From an uncultured Eubacteriales bacterium (GTDB taxonomy: Bacteria > Bacillota > Clostridia > Oscillospirales > Acutalibacteraceae): a stretch of 36,750 bases of DNA. Location: contig OMWP01000017.1 in NCBI GenBank assembly GCA_900314795.1, positions 1-36,750 on the forward strand, in the 5' to 3' direction. The position numbers and the translations under genes are program-made. Of this stretch, positions 23,868 through 30,919 are shown one piece after another (the first letter of the stretch is position 1; every line of letters begins with the position of its first letter). Below the pieces are notes generated by a model that did not search any database, was not told the DNA's origin, and worked only from the letters and a program-made list of their open reading frames with translations.

Positions 23868-23925
23868 AACGAACAACAGCGCTTCCGCAAGGAGGCGCTG
23901 TTGTTCGTTAATTGAGTTGTTTTTT
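23868..23925. terminator. Long bidirectional terminator between htrA and the sirtuin gene
   Basis: A stem of about 19 bp (23868-23886 with 23891-23909, GCAA loop, one G-T pair) is followed on the plus strand by TTGTTTTTT. It begins 2 bp after the htrA stop and ends next to the stop of the convergent sirtuin gene. Confidence 0.9.
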
Positions 23926-24637
23926 ACACCTGCGAGAGCACCTCGCCCACCTTATCGTGGATCACGAGATCCGCCATATGGTCATAGGGTGTGGCGTCGC
24001 GGTTGATCAGGATCATGTGATCGCCGCCAAAATAACGCACATAGGACGCCGCGGGGTAGACTGTCAGCGAGGTACCCGCCACGATCAGCGTATCTGCACG
24101 GCGGATATCATCGAGCGCCTGCATCACCGTGTCCTCGGGCAGGGCTTCTTCATACAGGACAACATCGGGTTTAATGATGCCGCCGCAGTCGCACAGCGGA
24201 ACTCCCTCGCTCTCGGCGATCTTCTCTACGCCGTAGAACTTGCCGCATTTCATGCAGTGATTGCGCAGGACAGAGCCGTGCAGCTCATGCACGCGCTTAC
24301 TGCCCGCCGACTGGTGGAGTCCGTCGATGTTCTGGGTGACGACTGAGCGCAGGATACCTTCACTCTCCCATTTTGCGAGCGTGAGGTGCGCCTTGTTGGG
24401 CTTTGCGGTCAGGCACAGCATCTTATTGCGATAGAAGCGATAGAACTCCTCGGGATTGCGCACAAAGAAGGTATGGCTGAGGATCTCCTCGGGCGGATAA
24501 TCATATTGTTGATGATACAAGCCGTCCGCGGAACGGAAGTCGGGGATCCCGCTCTCGGTGGATACGCCCGCGCCTCCGAAAAAAACGATGCGGTGGCTGT
24601 TTTGGATGATCTCTCTGAGCTTTTCGATATCTGTCAT
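23924..24637 (-). CDS. cobB: SIR2-family NAD-dependent protein deacylase
   Basis: This 237-residue sirtuin removes acyl groups from lysines using NAD. GAGVSTESGIPDFR (22-35) forms the NAD pocket, TQNIDGLH (101-108) follows, and His120 in VHELHGS is the catalytic base. Cys128, Cys131, Cys149 and Cys151 form the zinc site, and the NAD-binding GTSLTVYPAA is near the C-terminus. AGGAGG precedes the ATG at 24635-24637; the longer frame to 24730 is rejected because it would span the promoter. It stands alone, with its own promoter. Confidence 0.95.
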   Translation of the reverse strand: MTDIEKLREIIQNSHRIVFFGGAGVSTESGIPDFRSADGLYHQQYDYPPEEILSHTFFVRNPEEFYRFYRNKMLCLTAKPNKAHLTLAKWESEGILRSVVTQNIDGLHQSAGSKRVHELHGSVLRNHCMKCGKFYGVEKIAESEGVPLCDCGGIIKPDVVLYEEALPEDTVMQALDDIRRADTLIVAGTSLTVYPAASYVRYFGGDHMILINRDATPYDHMADLVIHDKVGEVLSQV

Positions 24638-24664
24638 ACGGCGCCTCCTGCTTTTGATAAATAC

Positions 24665-24693
24665 ATTATAGCGCGAAAAAACGGCGAGAGCAA
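24665..24693 (-). promoter_or_regulatory. Sigma-A promoter for the sirtuin gene
   Basis: On the minus strand TTGCTC (24688-24693), a 17-bp spacer and TATAAT (24665-24670) lie about 28 bp before the ATG. Confidence 0.7.
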
Positions 24694-24715
24694 TACCCGC
24701 CATCATTTTCGGACA

Positions 24716-24742
24716 TAAAAAAACAACCACCCTACTGGGTGG
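24716..24742 (-). terminator. Terminator after the 5S rRNA gene
   Basis: On the minus strand the stem CCACCC AGTA GGGTGG (24727-24742) is followed by TTGTTTTTTT. It lies directly behind the 5S gene. Confidence 0.88.
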
Positions 24743-24752
24743 AAGCCTTTAT

Positions 24753-24870
<118 letters not shown>

Positions 24871-24894
24871 TATGTTCTTTTCGGAACAGTTGCT

Positions 24895-24923
24895 ATTATA
24901 GCACCACAGTTTTGAAAATGCAA
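24895..24923 (-). promoter_or_regulatory. Promoter of the isolated 5S rRNA gene
   Basis: On the minus strand TTGCAT (24918-24923), a 17-bp spacer and TATAAT (24895-24900) are followed by an A/T-rich upstream region that may act as an UP element. The start would be about 20 nt before mature 5S. Confidence 0.8.
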
Positions 24924-24981
24924 GTACTTTTTAACAATTTTTTAATAAAATTTAAATTTTCGTAGTATTTCATAGTTTTAT

Positions 24982-25010
24982 TTGACTATCCCCTATTATT
25001 TGAGTACAAT
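24982..25010 (+). promoter_or_regulatory. Sigma-A promoter for the binding-lipoprotein gene
   Basis: TTGACT (24982-24987), a 17-bp spacer and TACAAT (25005-25010) lie about 60 bp before the ATG at 25073. The interval between the two divergent promoters is strongly A/T-rich and shows no Fur-like palindrome that I can recognise. Confidence 0.75.
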
Positions 25011-25072
25011 AAAGATAAGTTGCTTTGATTCTGTCGAAACAAGGCAAAAACAGAAACCATGAGGTGTCACAT

Positions 25073-26131
25073 ATGAAAAGATTTCTTTGTATTGTATTAT
25101 CCCTGTGTGTGCTTCTGTCATGCACAGTCATTTTTTCGGGATGCAACAATAAAACATCCGAGAACTGGCCTGTCACCGTCGGAGACGTCACCATCGATAA
25201 AGAGCCCGAGAACATCGTCGTACTCAACGACGTCTTTGCCGATATCATCTCCTACATCGGTTATGATATCAAGATGGTAGGCCGCTCCGAGGAATGCGAC
25301 CAGGAATTCCTGCATGTCGTACCCACGATGGGCAAGGGCGCTGCTCCCGATACCGCCGCGATCACTGCCGCTAAGACTGATCTGGTCATTGCGGATAACA
25401 CCCTCAGCGCCGACGCGAAGAGCGCGATCGAATCCGGCGGCGCAAAGGTCATCACCTTTGACATCCCCACCACATCGGACGCACTCAAGGAGCTGTATAC
25501 CAACCTCGGCACCGTCCTAGGCGGCAAGACCGCCGGCAAAGAAAAGGGCGAGAAGGGTTATGAAGGGCTGCTCGAGATGCTCAGCACCATGAACACCGCG
25601 ACCTCCAACGTCGTACAGACCGTTGCTTATATCTATCTCGATGAGAACAACCAACTGTGCACCTTTGTCAAGGGGTCGCTGGAATACCAGTTCTTTAACT
25701 ACAACGGCAACAGTAATGTATTTGCCAACCAGGCTGCTCCCGCCATCAATCTTGATGAGCTCAAGCTGGGATCACCCAATTTCATCTTCTACGACAATGA
25801 CAAAGATCTGGCGGCGTTAAAGGCGGATCAGAGCCTTGCCGGCGTCAACGCGCTCAAAAGCAACCATACCTGTCAGATCCCGAAGAAGTCCTTCTTCCGC
25901 TACGGAAAATCTGCCGAGCAAGCGATTTTCGATATACTCAACTACATCGAAAAGACCACCAAGGGAACCCCTGACAGCGCGACGCGCGACTATTCCGTAC
26001 CCGCAACAACAGCTGAGACGACAGCCGCCGCTCCCGCCGCGACTGAGGCTCCTGCCGCCGACAGCGCCGCTCCCGCCGGTGCAAGCAGCCAGAACGACAG
26101 CGGTGAGATCAACTACACCGTAGAAGGATAA
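25073..26131 (+). CDS. ABC-type iron/cobalamin-family substrate-binding lipoprotein
   Basis: This 352-residue lipoprotein has a signal peptide ending in the lipobox FSGC (Cys24). The body is of the BtuF/FhuD class III binding-protein family (NIVVLNDVFADIISYIGYDIKMVGRS, KTDLVIADNT, and the two-lobe layout with a central helix). The C-terminal 45 residues are a low-complexity Ala/Thr/Pro linker ending NDSGEINYTVEG, unusual for a free binding protein. No permease or ATPase gene is adjacent, so the substrate (siderophore, haem, cobalamin or other) and partner are unknown. The start at 25073 has GAGGTG upstream; the frame from 25025 is rejected. Confidence 0.85.
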   Translation: MKRFLCIVLSLCVLLSCTVIFSGCNNKTSENWPVTVGDVTIDKEPENIVVLNDVFADIISYIGYDIKMVGRSEECDQEFLHVVPTMGKGAAPDTAAITAAKTDLVIADNTLSADAKSAIESGGAKVITFDIPTTSDALKELYTNLGTVLGGKTAGKEKGEKGYEGLLEMLSTMNTATSNVVQTVAYIYLDENNQLCTFVKGSLEYQFFNYNGNSNVFANQAAPAINLDELKLGSPNFIFYDNDKDLAALKADQSLAGVNALKSNHTCQIPKKSFFRYGKSAEQAIFDILNYIEKTTKGTPDSATRDYSVPATTAETTAAAPAATEAPAADSAAPAGASSQNDSGEINYTVEG

Positions 26132-26144
26132 ACAACAGTCACCC

Positions 26145-26175
26145 ACAGCCTCCGTGAAAAATCGGGGGCTGTTTT
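26145..26175 (+). terminator. Terminator after the binding-lipoprotein gene
   Basis: A 10-bp stem with one G-T pair (26145-26154 with 26163-26172, 8-nt loop) is followed by TTTT. Confidence 0.7.
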
Positions 26176-26256
26176 GACAGCTGTTGTCATGATTGCCGCA
26201 CCATCTGCGTAATAACAGTTAAAAAGAAGTACTGCGCCGCAAAAACGCCTATAGTA

Positions 26257-26281
26257 AAAGCCCCTCAAAACGAGGGGCTTT
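26257..26281 (-). terminator. Terminator after the L,D-transpeptidase gene
   Basis: A perfect 10-bp stem AAAGCCCCTC/GAGGGGCTTT (26257-26266 with 26272-26281) lies 7 bp beyond the stop codon of the minus-strand gene, followed on that strand by a short TTTT-type run. It can also work on the plus strand. Confidence 0.8.
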
Positions 26282-26288
26282 GTGTTAT

Positions 26289-27524
26289 TTATCCGGTGAC
26301 GGTCACGGTACGGGTGACACGCGTTTTGAGGTTGAAGTCATCGGTGATCGAATAGGTCAGATAATAGACGCCGGGTTTTTCGGAAATGACCTGACCGGCG
26401 ATCTTGACGCGGTCAGAGATATCGTTGCCGCAGATATCGGCGGCGGTGATGCCATCCATCTCCTTGAAATGCTCACCCTTCTTCAGCGTAAGATCATCCG
26501 CACCCTCCAGGGTAGGCATCTTACCGAGGAAGGGATTACCCTCTGTACTATCGGTAGGATCCCATGTCGCGCCGACAGGCAGCTTAGGTGCATTCGGTCT
26601 GCCGAGGGGATCGGACTTGGTGTCCGCGTCGATGACATGCACGGGCGTATTCAGATCACAGTTCCGCATGATCCAGTAAACATCCGCTACCATCATACGA
26701 ACACATCCCTGAGAAGCAGGCTCGCCGAGCTTATTGAACTCAGCTGTTTCGAGCGAATCATGAGAGGTCGCCTCATAGGGGATGCTGTGGAACAAAAAGT
26801 CATCCTTAAAGCCCGAGACGAACATGCCGTACACATTGTCATAGAGCGGGTGCCACGGCTCCTGGAAATAGATGGAGAAGTCGCCGGTGATGGTAGTGAA
26901 CTCTCCGCCCTTACCGCAGGAGCAGATCATCGCACGGACAGGCACGGTGTACTGTCCGTCCTGATCCTTGGTATAGACGGTGACGGTGTTGGTGCGGCGG
27001 TTGACAGTGATGCTGTAGATATCACGCGCGCCGCTCGCCTGATTCTGTGCGAGCACATCCTGGTTCGCCTTGATCGCGGTCGTCACCTCGTCCGGACGAT
27101 CCGGCTCGGTGTTTTCGGTGACCGTGAACTGACATTCTGCCGTAAAATTACGCGCTGTCGCGGTGACGGTCGCCTTACCAACAGAAAGCGCGTCGGTATG
27201 TCCGGCGGAGTCTACGCGAACAACATTGGGATCAGTTGATGTAAACTCGACCTCCTTCATGTTGATGGCAGAAGGCATATTCAGGATACAGACATCGCCG
27301 GTCTTGACGTCCATCTTGGACGCCTTGTCCGCGCTCATCTGCATATTGAGCGCGCCGTTATCCTCCGCTTGTTTGTTGATATCAATAAAACGCAGGACAA
27401 CCAGCACCGCCAATGCGATGATCACGATCACGCCGACGATGATCAGGATCTTCTTAGCCGGATTGCTCCGGGATCGATCGTAACGGTATTTGCTACCGTA
27501 TCTCATTACTTTTATCGGTTTCAT
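26289..27524 (-). CDS. Membrane-anchored L,D-transpeptidase (YkuD) with Ig-like domains
   Basis: The 411-residue enzyme cross-links peptidoglycan or attaches substrates through 3-3 linkages. A basic cytoplasmic N-terminus is followed by a membrane segment (26-46). A Big2-like Ig domain follows (about 60-136, STDPNVVRVDSAGHTDALSVG), then the YkuD domain (about 168-300) with His246 (FHSIPY) and Cys274 in SQGCVRM. A C-terminal DUF5011-like Ig domain ends the protein. The ATG at 27522-27524 lies only 7 bp after the -10 box, so the mRNA would be leaderless. An alternative ATG at 27504-27506 has no Shine-Dalgarno. The annotated longer frame to 27560 starts upstream of transcription and is rejected. 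Confidence 0.92.
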   Translation of the reverse strand: MKPIKVMRYGSKYRYDRSRSNPAKKILIIVGVIVIIALAVLVVLRFIDINKQAEDNGALNMQMSADKASKMDVKTGDVCILNMPSAINMKEVEFTSTDPNVVRVDSAGHTDALSVGKATVTATARNFTAECQFTVTENTEPDRPDEVTTAIKANQDVLAQNQASGARDIYSITVNRRTNTVTVYTKDQDGQYTVPVRAMICSCGKGGEFTTITGDFSIYFQEPWHPLYDNVYGMFVSGFKDDFLFHSIPYEATSHDSLETAEFNKLGEPASQGCVRMMVADVYWIMRNCDLNTPVHVIDADTKSDPLGRPNAPKLPVGATWDPTDSTEGNPFLGKMPTLEGADDLTLKKGEHFKEMDGITAADICGNDISDRVKIAGQVISEKPGVYYLTYSITDDFNLKTRVTRTVTVTG

Positions 27525-27531
27525 ATCCCTG

Positions 27532-27560
27532 ATTATACACGATAATTCCCGATTTATCAA
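27532..27560 (-). promoter_or_regulatory. Sigma-A promoter directly before the L,D-transpeptidase ATG
   Basis: On the minus strand TTGATA (27555-27560), a 17-bp spacer and TATAAT (27532-27537) end 7 bp before the ATG at 27524. Confidence 0.8.
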
Positions 27561-27599
27561 GTTACAGTTTTTTCAAAACGTAAATATCACCGTAAATGA

Positions 27600-27628
27600 T
27601 TGAAAATAGGACCGCATCGTGCTAAAAT
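27600..27628 (+). promoter_or_regulatory. Sigma-A promoter directly before the RNA methyltransferase ATG
   Basis: TTGAAA (27600-27605), a 17-bp spacer and TAAAAT (27623-27628) end 6 bp before the ATG at 27635. The two divergent promoters are back to back, with 39 bp between their -35 boxes. Confidence 0.75.
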
Positions 27629-27634
27629 ACCATT

Positions 27635-28777
27635 ATGAACCATTTTTGTCAATACGCGAAAAAATGCAATTCCTGTCAGCTTTGCAACCTCAGCTATGAG
27701 GAACAGCTCCGACACAAAGAACATATCTGCCGCAAATATCCGGGCAAGCTCTGCACTGTCAAGAAGATCACGCCCTCTCCCCGGATCACGGGCTACCGCA
27801 ACAAGGCGCAGTTCGTCTACAAACGCGAGGGCAAGCGTCTGGTAAGCGGTCTGTACAAATCCGCCACACACAGTGTGATGGCGGCGGATCACTGTGCGAT
27901 CTGCACAGATACGGCGAACGCGATCACCGCGGCACTCGCAAAGCTCTTCTACAGCTTCAAGGTCATGCCGTATGACCCCTACACCGAACGCGGCTGGCTC
28001 AAAAGCGTCGTCATCCGTGAGGCGGTATCTACCGGAGAAGTGATGGCGGTCATCAACGGCGCGGACAAAATCTTTCCCGCTAAGCGCACCTTCACCACCG
28101 CCTTGCAAAAGGCGTGCCCGATGCTGACCACCGCCGTGATCACGGTCAATCGTGACCGCACCAAGCTCTTCACGGGCAAGCAGAGTGAGGTGCTCTTCGG
28201 CAGCGGCACCATCACCGACATCCTGTGCGGCGAAAAATTCATCATTTCCCCCACCTCATTCTATCAGATCAACCATGACCAGACAGAGCAGCTCTATCAA
28301 AAGGCACTCGAGCTCGCCGAACTGTCGGGCAACGAGATCGTGCTGGACGCCTACTCTGGGATCGGCACCATCGGCATCATCGCGTCCCGTAAGGCGAAGT
28401 TCGTCCACGCGGTCGAGCTGAATCCCGCCGCCATCGCCGATGCGAAACGCAACGCGCAGCTCAACGGCATCGATAACATCCGCTTCACCGCCGCTGATAG
28501 CAGAGATTACGCAAAGAGATTAACAGAAAAAGACGCGCGCGTCGACGTGGCGTTCATCGACCCGCCGCGCGCGGGGTGCACGTCATCCTTCCTCAATTCA
28601 TTAGCAAAGCTCTCCCCCGACAAAATCGTCTACATCTCCTGCAACCCCGAGACGCAGGCACGCGATCTGCGCGTGCTCGGCAGACTCGGCTATCGGGCGG
28701 AGGTCTGCTACCCCTTTGACATGTTCCCGCACGCCAATCATACAGAATCGGTGGTTCTGTTAACGAAGAAAGACTAA
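27635..28777 (+). CDS. RNA m5U methyltransferase of the RumA/TrmA (RlmCD-like) family
   Basis: The 380-residue SAM-dependent enzyme methylates C5 of a uridine in rRNA or tRNA. N-terminal cysteines C5, C11, C14 and C17, with CAIC near 87-90, suggest the iron-sulfur cluster of RumA-type enzymes. The SAM motif is LDAYSGIGTIGI. The catalytic Cys lies in VYISCNPETQARDL, preceded by FIDPPRAGC. An N-terminal TRAM domain is missing, so it is shorter than many RlmD proteins (about 430-460). The exact target base cannot be assigned. No Shine-Dalgarno is visible and the promoter predicts a leaderless message. The DUF1275 gene follows 3 bp after the stop. Confidence 0.93.
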   Translation: MNHFCQYAKKCNSCQLCNLSYEEQLRHKEHICRKYPGKLCTVKKITPSPRITGYRNKAQFVYKREGKRLVSGLYKSATHSVMAADHCAICTDTANAITAALAKLFYSFKVMPYDPYTERGWLKSVVIREAVSTGEVMAVINGADKIFPAKRTFTTALQKACPMLTTAVITVNRDRTKLFTGKQSEVLFGSGTITDILCGEKFIISPTSFYQINHDQTEQLYQKALELAELSGNEIVLDAYSGIGTIGIIASRKAKFVHAVELNPAAIADAKRNAQLNGIDNIRFTAADSRDYAKRLTEKDARVDVAFIDPPRAGCTSSFLNSLAKLSPDKIVYISCNPETQARDLRVLGRLGYRAEVCYPFDMFPHANHTESVVLLTKKD

Positions 28778-28780
28778 TTC

Positions 28781-29443
28781 ATGAAGAATACAACAACACA
28801 AACATCAGAGAGCTTCCTGCTCAGCGCCATCCTGTCCTTTTCGGGCGGCTTGCAGGACGCTTACACCTACAATATACGCGACAATGTGTTCGCCAACGCG
28901 CAGACGGGTAACGTCGTCCTGATGAGTCAGAGCTTTTTGACGGGCAACTGGCTCAGCGGCGTTCACTATATGCTCCCCTTACTCTCCTTTGCATCGGGCA
29001 TTTTCATCACCGAGCAGATCGAGGCGCGGTTCAAAAGCAATAAAGGGGTGCACTGGCGGCAGATCATCCTGATCATCGAGATCCTGCTGCTGGCGGTCGT
29101 AGGGTTCCTGCCGCAGGAACTCAACATGCTCGCCAATATCCTGGTGTCCTTCTCCTGCGCGATGCAGGTACAGACATTCCGCACCGTACACGGCTACGGC
29201 TACGCGAGCACGATGTGCATCGGTAATCTGCGGAGCGGAACAGAGAGCCTGTCAAAATACCTGCGCACACGCGACAAACCATTATTATATAAGGCACTGC
29301 ACTTCTTCGGCATCATTCTGATCTTCGCCATCGGCGCGGGCGTCGGCGGCGTTCTGTCGACCCTACTCGGCATCAGAACCATCTGGATCTCACCGATCCT
29401 GCTGATGATCGTCGTCATCATGATGGCAAAGGAAAACCGATAG
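28781..29443 (+). CDS. DUF1275 (YoaK) family membrane protein
   Basis: This 220-residue integral membrane protein has about six hydrophobic segments. The family start SGGLQDAYTYNIRDNVFANAQTGNVVLMS is well conserved, as is the later SFSCAMQVQTFRTVHGYGYASTMCIGNLRSG block. The family has no established biochemical role. It follows the methyltransferase gene by 3 bp without a strong ribosome binding site, so translation is probably coupled. The message may be read from the promoter at 27600-27628. Confidence 0.9.
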   Translation: MKNTTTQTSESFLLSAILSFSGGLQDAYTYNIRDNVFANAQTGNVVLMSQSFLTGNWLSGVHYMLPLLSFASGIFITEQIEARFKSNKGVHWRQIILIIEILLLAVVGFLPQELNMLANILVSFSCAMQVQTFRTVHGYGYASTMCIGNLRSGTESLSKYLRTRDKPLLYKALHFFGIILIFAIGAGVGGVLSTLLGIRTIWISPILLMIVVIMMAKENR

Positions 29444-29517
29444 CCATATCGGAAGCATGGTGCAGTTTTCGAACCGCACACCCGATCACTCAGATCATCA
29501 AAACAGAAAGGTCCGTT

Positions 29518-30552
29518 ATGTTTTCAATCGTTGTTTGTTCGGCAGTGATCTTCTTCTGGACACTGCTGATCGTCTCGTTTATCAATGACAGAAGCAGATA
29601 CCGCAACTGTTATTTTCTGTTTCTCGCGCTGGCAAGCACCGTCTTTGCGTTGACGTTCCTTGCCGGCGAGCATCAAAAAACCGTTTTGGTCGTGATGATG
29701 ATCACGATCCTCGTAGCGCTGTTGATCGTGCCGATCTTCCTCATCTGTAACGGAATCGTCATGCTCAAGCGTGAGGGGCGCAGTCTCGCGAATCTGCTGT
29801 CGCTGTTCTTCGGGATCATCATCGCGCTCGGCGAGATCGCGACGCTGGTCGCCGTGTTGATCCCTGTGTTCGGCGGAAAAGATTGGATCTTCGAAACCTC
29901 CCTGCGCAGGATCAACCGTATCAGCGTGTTCTTCAGCGTCACGGTCATCTATATCTCGATGTGCTTTTTGGTGTTCATGATCTACTGCGTTTTTCTGCAG
30001 ATCATCCCCCGCAAGCGTGATTTTGACTATGTCATCATCCACGGCGCGGGACTGCTCGACGGCGACCGCATCTCCAAGCTCCTCGCCGACCGTCTGGACA
30101 AGGCGATCGAGGTCTATCAGAAAGACCCCACTCCGCCGATCATGATCCCCTCCGGCGGTAAGGGATCGGACGAAACAATCTCCGAAGCCGAGGCGATGGC
30201 ACGCTACCTGATCGACAAGGGGATCCCGCCCGAAAAAATCATCAAAGAAGATCAATCCCTGACCACCTTTGAAAATCTAAAATTCTCAAAAAGAATTATC
30301 GAAGCGCGTGAGGGCAGCAAATACACCGTGCTCGTCACCAGCAACTATCATGTATACAGAGCGCTGCGCTATTGCCGCAAGAACAAGATGAAATGTACCG
30401 GCGTCGGCAGTCATGTGGCGTTCTATTACTGGCCGAGCGCCCTGATCCGCGAGTTCATCGCCGTCCACTCCGAGAAAAAGCACCTGATCACCTTCCTCAT
30501 CGGTTGGGTGCTGTGTATGATCCCGCTGATCATCGAGTTCTTTGCGCACTGA
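29518..30552 (+). CDS. YdcF/ElyC-family (DUF218) membrane protein
   Basis: The 344-residue protein has five or so N-terminal membrane segments, one C-terminal segment (about 323-341) and a DUF218 domain at about 170-320. Domain motifs are VIIHGAGLLDGDRISKLLADRLD, MIPSGGKGSDETISEAEAMARYL, GIPPEKIIKEDQSLTTFENLKFS and VLVTSNYHVYRA. E. coli ElyC and SanA of this family affect envelope integrity, but the reaction is not established. AGAAAGG precedes the ATG. It follows the DUF1275 gene by 74 bp on the same strand. Confidence 0.9.
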   Translation: MFSIVVCSAVIFFWTLLIVSFINDRSRYRNCYFLFLALASTVFALTFLAGEHQKTVLVVMMITILVALLIVPIFLICNGIVMLKREGRSLANLLSLFFGIIIALGEIATLVAVLIPVFGGKDWIFETSLRRINRISVFFSVTVIYISMCFLVFMIYCVFLQIIPRKRDFDYVIIHGAGLLDGDRISKLLADRLDKAIEVYQKDPTPPIMIPSGGKGSDETISEAEAMARYLIDKGIPPEKIIKEDQSLTTFENLKFSKRIIEAREGSKYTVLVTSNYHVYRALRYCRKNKMKCTGVGSHVAFYYWPSALIREFIAVHSEKKHLITFLIGWVLCMIPLIIEFFAH

Positions 30553-30595
30553 TCGGACACGCGTGTCTGTCATTCTCTTCGGCAGAATCGATATG

Positions 30596-30806
30596 CTCCG
30601 CGTTTGAACGGCATTGATCGGAAAGGTTTCGGTACGTCGACAAGCGCCGTACCCTACGGAGGGATCGATCTGCTCCGCGTTTGAACGGCATTGATCGGAA
30701 AGGTTTCGGTACGTCGGCAAGCGCCGTACCCTACGGAGGGATCGATCTGCTCCGCATTTTGTCGGCAGTGCTCGGAAGGTCTCGGCGGGAGTAAACCCCC
30801 GCCCTA
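30596..30806. repeat. 77-bp tandem repeats with hairpin ends
   Basis: The unit starting CTCCGCGTTTGAACGGC occurs at 30596-30672 and 30673-30749, nearly identical. A third diverged copy runs from 30750 to about 30806. Units 1 and 2 hold a hairpin GGTACG..CCGTACC followed by CTACG. Unit 3 has GGCGGGAG TAAAC CCCCGCC at the same place, also followed by CTACG, matching the ends of the element at 4064-4210. The 30553-30919 gap contains these repeats, a terminator, and nothing that looks like a gene. Confidence 0.85.
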
Positions 30807-30875
30807 CGAGGAGCGTTGTAGCATTATTGCGGGGGCGTTGTATCACTAAAAAATGAAAATTGATGAAAAAACAAC

Positions 30876-30909
30876 ACGTGAGTACCGAACATACTCACGT
30901 ACTTTTTTC
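30876..30909. terminator. Bidirectional terminator
   Basis: A 9-bp stem ACGTGAGTA/TACTCACGT (30876-30884 with 30892-30900) has a T run on the plus side (30903-30909) and an A-rich stretch on the other side that gives a T run on the minus strand. It serves the YdcF-like gene and the convergent dockerin gene. Confidence 0.85.
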
Positions 30910-30919
30910 TTATATAGAA

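Noticed and set aside
24871-25072. Fragment of a 23S rRNA upstream of the 5S gene
   Set aside because: The sequence is A/T-rich promoter DNA for the 5S and the lipoprotein genes and shows no 23S-like segments.
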